DNA of 64,000 nt, taken from the NCBI GenBank assembly GCA_036378155.1, contig DASUXA010000075.1, forward strand, positions 16,917-80,916. Reading direction: 5' to 3'. This document shows positions 43,584 to 52,115 of this stretch, piece by piece. The DNA comes from DASUXA01 sp036378155. GTDB taxonomy: Bacteria; Actinomycetota; Actinomycetes; Mycobacteriales; Micromonosporaceae. Made by a program: the position numbers and the translations under genes. Position 1 is the first letter of the stretch. Every line of letters starts with the position of its first letter. Under the pieces are notes generated by a model. It searched no databases. It was not told the DNA's origin and saw only the letters and a program-made list of their open reading frames with translations.

Positions 43584-44363
43584 GTGACCTCACCGTCCTG
43601 GGACCCCCAGCAGTACCTCGCCTTCGCCGCCGAGCGCGCCCGGCCCTTCCACGACCTGGTCGCCCGAATCAGTACCGAGCCGCGACGGATCGCCGATCTC
43701 GGCTGCGGACCCGGGAACATGACGGCCACGCTGCTCGAGCGCTGGCCCTCGGCGTACGTCGAAGGGATCGACTCCTCCCCCGAGATGATCGACGCGGCTG
43801 CCCGTCGCGCCACCGACCGGCTGACCTTCACCCTCGGCGACATCGAGTCGTGGCGACCGGAGCGACCCGTGGACGTGATCGTGGCGAACGCGTCCCTGCA
43901 ATGGGTGCCGACCCATGTCGACCTGTTGCCGAACTGGGTCGAGGCGCTCGCGCCCGGCGGCGCGCTGGCGTTCCAGGTACCGGCGAACGCCGACAGCCCC
44001 GCCTCGCGCGCGTTCCGTACCGTCGCCGAGCGACCGCGCTGGGCATCAGCCCTGGTCGGCGCGACGGTGCCGACGGTGTCGACGTACGTGCGTACCGTCG
44101 ACCACTACCTCGACCTGCTCGCCGGGCTGGGGTGCCGCGTCGACGCCTGGGAGACGACGTACCGGCACGTCCTGCCCGGCGACGACGCCGTGCTGGCGTG
44201 GTACTCCGGTACCGGACTGCGCCCGTACCTCGACCGGTTGGACGGCGCCGACCGCGAGGAGTTCCGCCGCGAGGTCGCCGCGGAACTGCGCGAGGCGTAC
44301 CCGCGCCGGTCGTACGGCACCGTGCTGCCGTTCCACCGGATCTTCGTGATCGCGTACCGGTGA
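43584..44363 (+). CDS. tam: Trans-aconitate 2-methyltransferase-like enzyme
   Basis: This 259-residue SAM methyltransferase is typical of Tam. It has SWDPQQYLAFAAERARPFHDLVAR, motif I IADLGCGPGNMTATLLERWP, GIDSSPEMIDAA, GDIESWRPERPVDVIVANASLQWVPTH and ALAPGGALAFQVPANAD, and the C-terminal YGTVLPFHRIFVIAYR. Tam esterifies trans-aconitate, removing an aconitase inhibitor. GTG at 43584 gives the family-typical N-terminus. It is divergent from modA and followed by a hairpin before the convergent sigma factor gene. Confidence 0.92.
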   Translation: MTSPSWDPQQYLAFAAERARPFHDLVARISTEPRRIADLGCGPGNMTATLLERWPSAYVEGIDSSPEMIDAAARRATDRLTFTLGDIESWRPERPVDVIVANASLQWVPTHVDLLPNWVEALAPGGALAFQVPANADSPASRAFRTVAERPRWASALVGATVPTVSTYVRTVDHYLDLLAGLGCRVDAWETTYRHVLPGDDAVLAWYSGTGLRPYLDRLDGADREEFRREVAAELREAYPRRSYGTVLPFHRIFVIAYR

Positions 44364-44384
44364 CATCGACGGAAGCGGACGTGC

Positions 44385-44414
44385 AGCGGGGCCGGCGTTA
44401 CCGCCGGCCCCGCT
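44385..44414. terminator. Bidirectional terminator (tam / sigma factor)
   Basis: A perfect 13-bp stem (44385-44397 with 44402-44414), TTAC loop, followed by TT on the plus strand, lies between convergent genes. Confidence 0.88.
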
Positions 44415-44439
44415 TTCCCCATACCCCCACAGGGCGTTG

Positions 44440-45387
44440 TCAGGCTGCCTGCAGCCCCTCGGCGCGGGCCAGTTCACGCAGCCGGCCCAGCGCCTGGATC
44501 TCGAGCTGCCGGATGCGCTCGCGCGACAGGGAGAACCGCGACGCGACCTCGGTCAGCGAGTGCTCCCGGCCGTCCTCCAGCCCGTACCGGGCGCGCATGA
44601 TGCCCGCGGACCGGTCGTCGAGGTGACCCAGCAGCCCCTCGATCCGCTGCCGCTCCAGCGCGCCGAGCACGATGTCCTCCGGCGACGGGGCGTCGGAGTC
44701 GGCGACCAGGTCACCCAGGTTGGTGTCGCCGTCGTCGCCGACCGGCGTGTCCAGCGACACGGTGTCCTGCGACCACCGGATCAGCTCGTGCACCCGCTCC
44801 ACCGGTACCCCGAGCGACGCCGCGATCTGCTCCGGCTCCGGCTCGGTGCCCAGTTCACGGGTGAGCTGACGAGCCATGTTGCGCATCCGGTTCACGTCCT
44901 CGACCAGGTGTACCGGCAGCCGGACGGTGCGCTCCTGCTGCGCGATCGCCCGGCTGATCGCCTGACGGATCCACCACGTCGCGTACGTCGAGAACTTGTA
45001 CCCACGCTCGTAGTCGAACTTCTCGACGGCGCGGACCAGACCCGTGTTGCCCTCCTGGATCAGGTCGAGCATCGGCATCCCGGACCGCACGTACCGACGC
45101 GCGATCGACACCACGAGCCGCAGGTTCGCCCGGATGAACAGGTCCTTGGCCCGCTCCCCGTCGGCGACCAGTTTGCGCAGCTCGGCGCGGGTGACCCCGG
45201 CGGGCAGCCGGTCCTCTTCCAGTAGGTGCTCGGCGTACAGTCCAGCCTCGATCGCCTTGGCGAGATCGACTTCCTGCGCGGCGTCGAGCAGCTGTGTCCG
45301 CGAGATCTCGTGTAGGTACACGCCGACCAGGTCGCGCTCTTCCGCGACCTCGTCCGTGCGCATCGCCGCCACGTTAACCTTCTCCAC
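44440..45387 (-). CDS. Group 2 (HrdB/SigB-like) RNA polymerase sigma factor
   Basis: This 315-residue sigma-70 protein has region 1.2 (DLVGVYLHEISRTQLLDAAQEVDLAK), region 2 (FIRANLRLVVSIARRYVRSGMP, LDLIQEGNTGLVRAVEKFDYERGYKFSTYATWWIRQAISRAI), region 3 and region 4.2 helix-turn-helix (SLTEVASRFSLSRERIRQLEIQAL). It lacks the long acidic region 1.1 of the primary factor, so it is a non-essential group 2 factor such as mycobacterial SigB or a Streptomyces Hrd paralogue. GTG at 45387 is chosen because GGAGGA lies 7 nt upstream; GTG at 45450 would add 21 residues. Confidence 0.92.
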   Translation of the reverse strand: MEKVNVAAMRTDEVAEERDLVGVYLHEISRTQLLDAAQEVDLAKAIEAGLYAEHLLEEDRLPAGVTRAELRKLVADGERAKDLFIRANLRLVVSIARRYVRSGMPMLDLIQEGNTGLVRAVEKFDYERGYKFSTYATWWIRQAISRAIAQQERTVRLPVHLVEDVNRMRNMARQLTRELGTEPEPEQIAASLGVPVERVHELIRWSQDTVSLDTPVGDDGDTNLGDLVADSDAPSPEDIVLGALERQRIEGLLGHLDDRSAGIMRARYGLEDGREHSLTEVASRFSLSRERIRQLEIQALGRLRELARAEGLQAA

Positions 45388-45720
45388 GCTCGGGTCCTCC
45401 CCCGCTGTCACTGCCGCCCCCCGCGGTCTTGCCCCCTGCACAACAGACACCGGTGTCCGTTGATTCCGTTCCCCGTACCGACTAGGTCACACTCGGCTGA
45501 TGACGGGAACGGCGCGGTTACTTACCTGAAACGCGCGGATACGCACCGAGGTTCCCAGCGGAACCTGCGCAGTCGCTGTGAATTGGCTGGGCGGTACCTG
45601 TCACCGTCGATAGGTGAGATGCGGCACACCGGTCGGGACGCACCGTGCCGTCGGCACCCGTTCGGCGACGTGCTCAGCGCGCAACCGCGGCGCGAGCTCG
45701 CAGCTTCCCGCGCGGCGAGC
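45388..45720. other. Sigma factor promoter region
   Basis: This 333-bp non-coding gap between the murQ stop and the sigma factor start, both leftward, should contain the sigma gene promoter. No repeat or hairpin stands out; ORFs here have poor codon composition. Confidence 0.5.
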
Positions 45721-46647
45721 TCAGACCGCGGCGGCGAGCAGCGCGAGCGCGCCTCGAACCTGATCGCCGGCTCGGGCCAGGGCGGCTCTGGCGTCGGCGA
45801 CCGGCGCGCCGGACAGGAGGGAGACGAGCGCGGCCTTCAGGTCGCCTCCGGCGGCGCTGAGCGATTCGCGACAGATGTCCTCGCCGTACCCGGTCGCCTC
45901 CACCAGGATCGACAGCATCCGTCCGCGAAGTTTCGCGTTCGTCGCGACCATGCTCACCATCAGGTTGGAGTACACCCGCCCGAGACGCACCATGACGGCG
46001 GTCGAGAACGAGTTGAGCACCAGCTTCTGCCCGGTCGCGGCCTTCATCCGGGTGGAGCCGGTGACCACCTCGGGACCGGTGTCGAGCCCGATGAAGATGT
46101 CCACCTCGCCGGCGGCCGGGGCCGCCGGATTCGCGGCGACCAGCGCGGTGGACGCGCCCACGGCACGCGCCGCGCGCAGCGCGCCCAGCACGTACGGGGT
46201 ACGACCGCTCGCGGCGATGCCGATCGCCAGGTCGCCGAGGCGCACGCACTCGGCGGCTTCCGCCCCGCCGGTCGCCTCGTCGTCCTCGGCGTCCTCCACG
46301 GCACGCCACATCGCTTCCGGCCCGCCCGCGATGTGCGCGCAGAACCAGTCGGACGGGGCGTTGTACGTGGGCGGCAGCTCCGCCGCGTCGAGCACGCCGA
46401 GTCGACCGGAGGTACCGGCGCCGAAGTAGTGCACCCGACCGCCGGCGCGCAGCACCTCCACCGCCCGGTCCACGGCGAGCGCGACGGAGTCGAGCACGGC
46501 GCCGACGGCGCCCGGTACCCGACCGTCCTCGTCGTTGATCAATTTGAGCATGTCGCGGGTGGGCAACTCGTCGAGGTCGACACTGAGCGGATTGCGCCGC
46601 TCGGTCGGGGAGGTGACCCGGACGATCGGCGCCTGTTCGGTACTCAT
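45721..46647 (-). CDS. murQ: N-acetylmuramic acid 6-phosphate etherase
   Basis: MurQ (308 residues) splits the lactyl ether of MurNAc-6-phosphate, giving GlcNAc-6-phosphate and lactate in peptidoglycan recycling. TSPTERRNPLSVDLDELPT, the SIS-domain VHYFGAGTSGRLGVLDAAELPPTYN, GDLAIGIAASGRTPYVLGAL, and GSTRMKAATGQKLVLNSFSTAVMVRLGRVYSNLMV are invariant MurQ blocks. ATG at 46647 overlaps the upstream rpiR stop (ATGA), so regulator and enzyme are coupled. No MurNAc transporter or kinase is adjacent. Confidence 0.95.
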   Translation of the reverse strand: MSTEQAPIVRVTSPTERRNPLSVDLDELPTRDMLKLINDEDGRVPGAVGAVLDSVALAVDRAVEVLRAGGRVHYFGAGTSGRLGVLDAAELPPTYNAPSDWFCAHIAGGPEAMWRAVEDAEDDEATGGAEAAECVRLGDLAIGIAASGRTPYVLGALRAARAVGASTALVAANPAAPAAGEVDIFIGLDTGPEVVTGSTRMKAATGQKLVLNSFSTAVMVRLGRVYSNLMVSMVATNAKLRGRMLSILVEATGYGEDICRESLSAAGGDLKAALVSLLSGAPVADARAALARAGDQVRGALALLAAAV

Positions 46648-47558
46648 GCCCGCCTCCGCGCCGGCCCGACCCGGTGTCCCTGAACAGCCTCCGCGGTGAC
46701 CTCCAGCGCCCGCCTGGCCTTGCCGCGGTTGCGCGCCGCGACGCCGACGAACAGGCAGTCCACCACGGTGAGTTGAGCCAACCGGCTGGCCATCGCCCCG
46801 GACCGGTACGTCGTCTCGCGCGCGGCGGTGGTCAGCACGAAGTCGGCGACCTCGGCGATCGGCGCGCGGGGGAAGTTGGTCAACGCGACCGTGGTCGCGC
46901 CGTGCTGATGGGCGATGCTGAGGATCTCGATGACGTCCGCGGTGTTGCCGGTGTGCGAGATCCCGATCGCCACGTCCCCTTTGCCGAGTAAGGCGACGGA
47001 GGCGAGGGCGGTGTGGATGTCGAACCACGCGTAGGCGGTACGCCCGATCCTGTGCAACTTCTGCTGGAAGTCGGCGGCGACGAAGCCGCTCGCGCCCGCG
47101 CCGTAGATGTCCACCCGCGCGGCGCCGTTGATCGCCTCGACCACCTGCTCGCACGCGGCGGGGTCGAGCTGCTCGGCGGTTTCCTCCACGGCGCGCGCGT
47201 CGTTGAAGGCGATCGTGGCGATGATCTGCGCCATGTCCGCGCCGGGTGGGATGTCGCCGCCCACCACCCTCGAATCCGGTGGTTCGACCCGGCGCGCGGC
47301 TTCGGCGGCCAACCGGATGCGCAGTTGCGGATATCCCTCCATGCCGACGGAGCGGCAGAATCGGATGACGGTCGCCTCGGAGGTTTCCGCCGCGGTGGCG
47401 AGATCGGTGATCGTCCGGCGCGCGGCGCCCGCCGGATCCGCCATGACCAGCCTGGCTACCCGCTGCTCGGCCGGAGACAGCGACGGCAGCAGGCCGCCGA
47501 TGTGCACGATCAGGCCGCCCGGCTCCTGGGTCGCGGAAATCTTCGGACGTTTCGCCAC
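46644..47558 (-). CDS. RpiR-family regulator (MurR-like)
   Basis: This 304-residue regulator has an N-terminal helix-turn-helix (LSPAEQRVARLVMADPAGAARRTITDLATAAETSEATVIRFCRSVGMEGYPQLRI) and a C-terminal SIS sugar-phosphate domain (VDIYGAGASGFVAADFQQKL, DVAIGISHTGNTADVIEIL). Coupling to murQ suggests that it senses MurNAc-6-P or GlcNAc-6-P, like E. coli MurR. GTG at 47558 is 3 bp from a perfect TGAAA-N5-TTTCA palindrome, implying autoregulation. No Shine-Dalgarno sequence is visible, so the transcript may be leaderless. Confidence 0.92.
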   Translation of the reverse strand: MAKRPKISATQEPGGLIVHIGGLLPSLSPAEQRVARLVMADPAGAARRTITDLATAAETSEATVIRFCRSVGMEGYPQLRIRLAAEAARRVEPPDSRVVGGDIPPGADMAQIIATIAFNDARAVEETAEQLDPAACEQVVEAINGAARVDIYGAGASGFVAADFQQKLHRIGRTAYAWFDIHTALASVALLGKGDVAIGISHTGNTADVIEILSIAHQHGATTVALTNFPRAPIAEVADFVLTTAARETTYRSGAMASRLAQLTVVDCLFVGVAARNRGKARRALEVTAEAVQGHRVGPARRRA

Positions 47559-47561
47559 GGC

Positions 47562-47576
47562 TGAAACTTACTTTCA
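47562..47576. promoter_or_regulatory. Palindromic operator at rpiR-murQ
   Basis: TGAAACTTACTTTCA has perfect 5-bp arms (TGAAA/TTTCA). It sits immediately upstream of the rpiR start codon, where the RNA polymerase or ribosome would bind. Confidence 0.6.
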
Positions 47577-47897
47577 ATAAGGTCGCGCCGTCAACAGTGA
47601 TTCACATATCGCCCTACATCGAGGCATTCGCCGCCGAAGAGGCGCCTCGCGACCGGCGACATCTTCACAGTAAGCCCAGTACCCGCGGCCCGTACCGGAC
47701 GCTCGCATTTCGCCGGAACTCGACCCGCGCGGGTCGACGGGGCGCGCCCTCGCGGTGCCGGTCGGGACGCCGGGTGCACGGGCGGACGCTCGACGTCGTC
47801 GAGGCGATCCGCGGGTCAGCGTGTACGGAACGCGCCCTCGCGCCCACCAAATGTAAGGGGGGCGACGTCCAAGATCGTCCGGATACCAAGATAAACA

Positions 47898-47911
47898 GTG
47901 ACCTGCGTCAC
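47898..47911. promoter_or_regulatory. Candidate Crp-family binding site
   Basis: GTGACCTGCGTCAC matches the GTGA-N6-TCAC consensus of actinobacterial cAMP receptor proteins with full symmetry. It is 200 bp upstream of the second c-di-AMP riboswitch, in the shared rpiR / NlpC upstream region. Confidence 0.55.
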
Positions 47912-48097
47912 GCCGGGTTGTCGACGAGTCGCAACCGCTTCTACTACTCACGGTAATGAGAATTCGGTCGGGTCGGACAGTTGTCTAACCGTTTAACCAG
48001 CACAGGCGGCATGCCAACATCAACCGGCTAAGCGATCTTCGGTCGCTCTGTGTTACCAAGGTGTGCCGGCTCAACCCCGCCGGTCGCGACCCACCTC

Positions 48098-48282
48098 GGT
48101 CACGCCGAGTCCTGCCCGCGAGGTGGGCGTGCCCCCAGACACCACTGAGGACCAGGGCAGGAACGGGGGAACCATCTCTGACGCCGGTCGGACCGACCAG
48201 CGGCGTCTCGGGGTGAAGCCGGGAACACCCGGCCGGGCAACCTTCGCGCCCGAACCCGACAGCTCACCTCGTAGGCGTGCCG
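48098..48282 (+). ncRNA. c-di-AMP riboswitch (ydaO/yuaA type)
   Basis: Conserved elements are CACGCCGAGTCCTGCCC, CAGGAACGGGGGAACCA, CGGGGTGAAGCC, CCGGGCAACCTTCGCGCCCGAACCC and GACAGCTCACCTCGTAGGCGTG. P1 pairs CACGCC (48101-48106) with GGCGTG (48274-48279). It has longer peripheral helices than the copy at 39.5 kb. It precedes the NlpC/P60 gene by 14 nt. Confidence 0.92.
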
Positions 48283-48295
48283 AAGGGATCTCTCC

Positions 48296-48913
48296 GTGGC
48301 ACGTCATCGTCGTCCCAACACCGTCAGCAGCAACACCCGCATGATCGCGCGTACCGGCATCCTCGCCGGCGCCGTCGTGGGTACCGCGGTCGGCTTCGCT
48401 CCCGCCGCCAGCGCGCACGCCCCAGTCACCCCACAGGCCAACTATTCGACGCCACTGTGGAGCTCAAGCGGAGCCGCCGTGACAACCATCCCCGCCCCGA
48501 CCGCCGCCACGTCCAGCCCGACCACGGCGCCCGTCGCGTACAGCACGAGCACCACGTCGAACGTCGGCGCCGCCGTCGTCGCCGCCGCGGCGCGCGAGGC
48601 AGGCAAGCGCTACGTCTTCGGTACCGCCGGACCGAACACCTTCGACTGCTCGGGCTACACGCAGTACGTGTACAAGCAGTTCGGGGTGAACCTGCCGCAC
48701 CTGGCCAACGCGCAGAAGAACTACGGCCGGGCTGTGTCCAAGGCCGACATGCGCCCCGGCGACCTGCTCGTCTTCCTCAGCGGCGGGTACGGGTACCACG
48801 TCGCGATCTACGCCGGCAACGGCAAGATGTGGGAGGCGGCCAACTCGAGCACTCCGGTCGGTCTGCACACCATCTGGAGCAACTCCTACGTGGTACGCCG
48901 CCTGGTCGGCTGA
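48296..48913 (+). CDS. Secreted NlpC/P60 endopeptidase
   Basis: This 205-residue secreted hydrolase has an N-terminal signal sequence (about 1-41: MIARTGILAGAVVGTAVGFAPAASAHA), a Ser/Thr/Ala-rich linker (42-90), and an NlpC/P60 domain. The domain has catalytic Cys in NTFDCSGYTQYVYKQFG, His in YGYHVAIYAGNG and a C-terminal VRRLVG. Unlike the 39.7-kb enzyme it has no coiled coil. GTG at 48296 follows GAAGGGA. It is under a c-di-AMP riboswitch and possibly Crp, the same pair of inputs known for rpfA in Streptomyces. Confidence 0.93.
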   Translation: MARHRRPNTVSSNTRMIARTGILAGAVVGTAVGFAPAASAHAPVTPQANYSTPLWSSSGAAVTTIPAPTAATSSPTTAPVAYSTSTTSNVGAAVVAAAAREAGKRYVFGTAGPNTFDCSGYTQYVYKQFGVNLPHLANAQKNYGRAVSKADMRPGDLLVFLSGGYGYHVAIYAGNGKMWEAANSSTPVGLHTIWSNSYVVRRLVG

Positions 48914-48920
48914 GCCGCGC

Positions 48921-48959
48921 ACGGGTGTGGGGCGGGCCGCCGGCCCGCCCCACACCCGT
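48921..48959. terminator. Bidirectional terminator (NlpC / acyltransferase)
   Basis: An 18-bp perfect stem (48921-48938 with 48942-48959) with a 3-nt loop begins 7 bp after the NlpC stop codon. Confidence 0.88.
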
Positions 48960-48965
48960 CTCGCG

Positions 48966-50213
48966 CTACCGGTGGTCGCGTCGCGGCCGACCCACCAGGG
49001 CAGGGCTGAACCGGCTCCGGTTGAGCACCGCCGCCACCACCACGGCGAGGACCAGCGTCACGATCGCGAGCCCCCCGGTGAGCAGAGCCGCCTGCGCCGC
49101 GCCCCCATGCGGACGCGGCGCGTGGACCAACCGCAGCAGTCCGGTCAGGACCGCCGGATGGACCAGGTAGATCCCGAACGACAGGAACGCGCCCCGGCTG
49201 AGCAGGCGACGCAGCCACCTGCGGTCGATCCGGGCCACCCCCACCGCGAGCAGGTACACCGCCGCCGCCGCGGCGAACGCGAACGGGATGGTCGCCGGCT
49301 GCAGGGTACGAGCCGCGAACTCCGGGCTCGCACCGCCCGCCACCGCCCGGAAGTACACCGCTTCGAGACTGGTCGCGGCGAGGATCAGCGCGCCGAGCAC
49401 GTACCAGCGGTACCGGACGAGCGCCCGGTGCACCCGGTCGAGGTGCAGCGCGACGACGCCACCGAGGACCAGCCAGAACTGGTACGCCAGCAGACTCGAC
49501 TCGCCGGTCACCGCCCGCCACCCGCCGTCCGGCTGTTCGACGTAGTGGTACCAGGTCCACGTCACGAGTTGGACCGCGAACGAGGCGGCGAGCAGCCGAC
49601 CGTGCCGCCCCTCGGTGGCGCGCAACAGCTTCAGGAACCACGGCAGGACGACGGTGAACTCCAGGCTGACCAGCAGGAAGTACATGTGGTAGCCGTCCGT
49701 GCCCTTGGCCAGCCCGACCAGCGTGGTCCAGGGCAGACGGACCAGGTCGTGCCGCGAGTACGCGGTCGCCAGGCCCAGCCCCGCGTAGAGCACGCTCCAC
49801 ACCAGGTACGGCCAGCCGATCAGGGCGATCCGGCGGCGCCGCAACGCGGCGCCGCCGGGTAACGACCCGTCCGCGCGCAGTTGCCGGTAGTGCGCGTGTG
49901 CCAGCACCAGCGCGCTGACCACGAAGAAGACTTCCCGGCTGTAGTGCAACAGGATGCTGATCGCGTTGGCTCGCACGCTCTGCATCGGGTTGGCGTTGGA
50001 CACGACGTGCACCAGGACGACGGAGGTCGCGGTGAGCACCCGCATCGCGTCGATCTGGGGCAGCCGGGCGGGTCGGGGGGCTGGGGTGCACGCCGCGTCC
50101 AGTTCGGAAGGTCGCTGTGCGGGGACGGCTCGCGCGGCGGGTACCGGAGCGCGCGAGGTCCCGGACGGCGGCGGTGCGGACGGCGGCGCTGGGGGGCCTG
50201 ACGAACTCATCAT
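48966..50213 (-). CDS. Acyltransferase 3-family membrane protein
   Basis: This 415-residue protein has a Pro/Ala-rich cytoplasmic head (1-45) and about ten transmembrane helices. LPQIDAMRVLTATSVVLVHVV with the conserved first-helix Arg and His, YSREVFFVVSALVLAHAH, and HPAVLTGLLRL near the end match the Acyl_transf_3 family that O-acetylates sugars or lipids at the envelope. The start is one of two adjacent ATGs at 50213/50210. The acceptor is unknown; the neighbouring wall hydrolase is convergent, so no operon link is implied. Confidence 0.87.
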   Translation of the reverse strand: MMSSSGPPAPPSAPPPSGTSRAPVPAARAVPAQRPSELDAACTPAPRPARLPQIDAMRVLTATSVVLVHVVSNANPMQSVRANAISILLHYSREVFFVVSALVLAHAHYRQLRADGSLPGGAALRRRRIALIGWPYLVWSVLYAGLGLATAYSRHDLVRLPWTTLVGLAKGTDGYHMYFLLVSLEFTVVLPWFLKLLRATEGRHGRLLAASFAVQLVTWTWYHYVEQPDGGWRAVTGESSLLAYQFWLVLGGVVALHLDRVHRALVRYRWYVLGALILAATSLEAVYFRAVAGGASPEFAARTLQPATIPFAFAAAAAVYLLAVGVARIDRRWLRRLLSRGAFLSFGIYLVHPAVLTGLLRLVHAPRPHGGAAQAALLTGGLAIVTLVLAVVVAAVLNRSRFSPALVGRPRRDHR

Positions 50214-50313
50214 CGATCAGCGTGCCCGGTTTCACCACCGACCACCAGCGGAGAGGCGAGAAACGGGTACGCGTGTGATCAGCCCGACAGGTCGGGACGG
50301 GGCATCCGGGTCG

Positions 50314-50772
50314 TCAGTCCCGGTTGCGCCGCACGATGGCGAGGTTGAGCGCGGTCGCGAAGCCGGTCCACGCCGCGTACGGCACCAGCGCCGCGGCGGC
50401 GACCCGGTCGATCCGGTACGCCTGGGCGATCAGCGCGACGTTCGCCGCGTCCAGCGCGACGATGTCCGCCAACGCGGCGCGCGGCGCCTTGGCCCGGAAG
50501 AACAGCGGCGTCCACGCCGCGTTCAGAGTCAGGTTCGTCGCGAAGCCGGCGAGGAACCCGGTACGACCGGACCCCTCGGCGCGCCGCAGCGCCCGCGCGC
50601 CGGCCAGCGCGAGCAGGCCGTACAGTGGAGTCCAGACCGCACCGTACGCCCAGCCCGGCGGCTGCCAGGGCGGCTTGCGCAGGTTCTGGTACCAGACCGA
50701 ACGCGGGTCGCTGGCGACCGCGCCGGCGACGGCGGCCGCGGCGACGGCGAGCGAGGTCTTGCCAAGGGCCAT
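50314..50772 (-). CDS. tspO: TspO/MBR-family protein
   Basis: This 152-residue five-helix TspO/MBR protein has WYQNLRKPPWQPPGWAYGAVWTPLYGLL, LTLNAAWTPLFF, and LVPYAAWTGFATALNLAI with the conserved Trp, Pro and Asn residues. TspO binds porphyrins and relates to tetrapyrrole, light or oxygen responses in bacteria. ATG at 50772 is the start. It is divergent from the response-regulator operon at 50916. Confidence 0.94.
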   Translation of the reverse strand: MALGKTSLAVAAAAVAGAVASDPRSVWYQNLRKPPWQPPGWAYGAVWTPLYGLLALAGARALRRAEGSGRTGFLAGFATNLTLNAAWTPLFFRAKAPRAALADIVALDAANVALIAQAYRIDRVAAAALVPYAAWTGFATALNLAIVRRNRD

Positions 50773-50915
50773 GTCCCCTCATCCCCCGGGGAGGGCCGGT
50801 TAACCACCGCGATGCGCTTCGGCGCGGAGTACGGGAGGATCTGCGCCATGCGTGCAGTAACAGGGCTGGCGCTGGCGGTACGGCGCCCGAACAGCCGGAT
50901 CCGGCTGGTGGGAAC

Positions 50916-52115
50916 GTGACCGCCACATCGACCGGTACCCGTCCGCGACACCGCGCACCTCGACCCGACGAGCGGCTGCGCGTCCTGCTCGTCGAGGACG
51001 ACGAAGCCGACGCATTCCTGGTACGCGAACTGCTCGCCGAGGCGGGCCAGCCGATCGAGCTGCACGTCGCGGGCAGCCTCGCGGACGCCCGCGCCAAGCT
51101 CGCCGGTGTCGACTGCGCGCTGCTCGACCTCAACCTGCCCGACGGCAGCGGTCTGGCGGCGCTGCGCCGGTTCCTCCAGTTCCGGTCCGGCGTCGCGGTG
51201 TGCGTGCTCACCGGCCTCGAAGACGAGCACCTGGGCGTCGAAGCGGTCGCCGAGGGAGCCCAGGACTACCTGGTCAAGGGGCAGGTCGACGGGGTCGGGC
51301 TGACCCGCGCCCTGCGGTACGCCGTGGAGCGCCGTCGCGCCGACGAGAACGCCCGGCGGCTGCGCGAGGTCGAACTGCGTCAAGCGGAGTCGGCGCGGCT
51401 GGAGCGCGGTCTGCTGCCGCAGCCGCTGATGACGACCCGCGACGTGTCGCTGGCGTCGTTCTACCGCCCCGGTCGGCACCGGGCGCTGCTCGGCGGCGAC
51501 TTCTACGACGCGGTACAGACCGGTCCCGACCAACTGCACCTGCTGGTCGGCGACGTGTGCGGGCACGACGTGGACGAGGCCGCCCTAGGCGTCGAGTTGC
51601 GGGTCGCGTGGCGCGCCCTGGTCCTGGCGGGCGTCCCGGAACAGCGGGTGCTGCCCGCCGTGGAGCAGGTGCTGGTCAGCGAACGGCACTCCGACGAGGT
51701 GTTCGCCACGGTGGTCGCCGCCTCGGTCGACCTGTCCACCGGTCAGGCGCGGATACGCCTCGCCGGGCATCCGCCGCCGCTGCTCATCTCGAACGGGCGG
51801 GTGAGCGTGTGCGAGGCGCGTCCAGGCATGGTGCTCGGCGTGGTACCGGGTCTGGACTGGCCGGCGTTTCCGGTGCCCCTGGACGGCGACTGGTCGCTGC
51901 TGATGTACACGGACGGGCTGATCGAGGGCCGTACCGACGGCGTACAGCGGCTGGACGTGTCCGGTCTGGTCCGGCTGGTCGAGGAGTTCGACCCGAGCCG
52001 CACACCGTTGGGCGAACTGCCGGGGTACCTGATCAGCCGCGCCGAGACCCTCAACGACGGGCCGCTCTCCGACGACGTCGCCATGCTCCTGCTGACCAGT
52101 GGTGATCTGCGATGA
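50916..52115 (+). CDS. Response regulator-PP2C phosphatase (RsbU/SpoIIE type)
   Basis: This 399-residue fusion has an N-terminal receiver (LRVLLVEDDEADAFLVRELL with acidic pair, phospho-acceptor Asp in DCALLDLNLPDGSG, LTGLED, DYLVKGQ) at about 20-145, then a short helical linker. The SpoIIE-type PP2C phosphatase follows (RHRALLGGDFYDAVQT, LLVGDVCGHDVDEAALGVELR, LAGHPPPLLISNG, LLMYTDGLIEGR, DDVAMLLL). Such proteins dephosphorylate anti-sigma-factor antagonists. GTG at 50916 starts the operon. The stop overlaps the next gene by ATGA. Confidence 0.93.
   Translation: MTATSTGTRPRHRAPRPDERLRVLLVEDDEADAFLVRELLAEAGQPIELHVAGSLADARAKLAGVDCALLDLNLPDGSGLAALRRFLQFRSGVAVCVLTGLEDEHLGVEAVAEGAQDYLVKGQVDGVGLTRALRYAVERRRADENARRLREVELRQAESARLERGLLPQPLMTTRDVSLASFYRPGRHRALLGGDFYDAVQTGPDQLHLLVGDVCGHDVDEAALGVELRVAWRALVLAGVPEQRVLPAVEQVLVSERHSDEVFATVVAASVDLSTGQARIRLAGHPPPLLISNGRVSVCEARPGMVLGVVPGLDWPAFPVPLDGDWSLLMYTDGLIEGRTDGVQRLDVSGLVRLVEEFDPSRTPLGELPGYLISRAETLNDGPLSDDVAMLLLTSGDLR

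Noticed and set aside
44440..45387. Primary sigma factor (RpoD/HrdB)
   Set aside because: Region 1.1 and the long N-terminal extension of the primary factor are missing; the length fits a group 2 paralogue.
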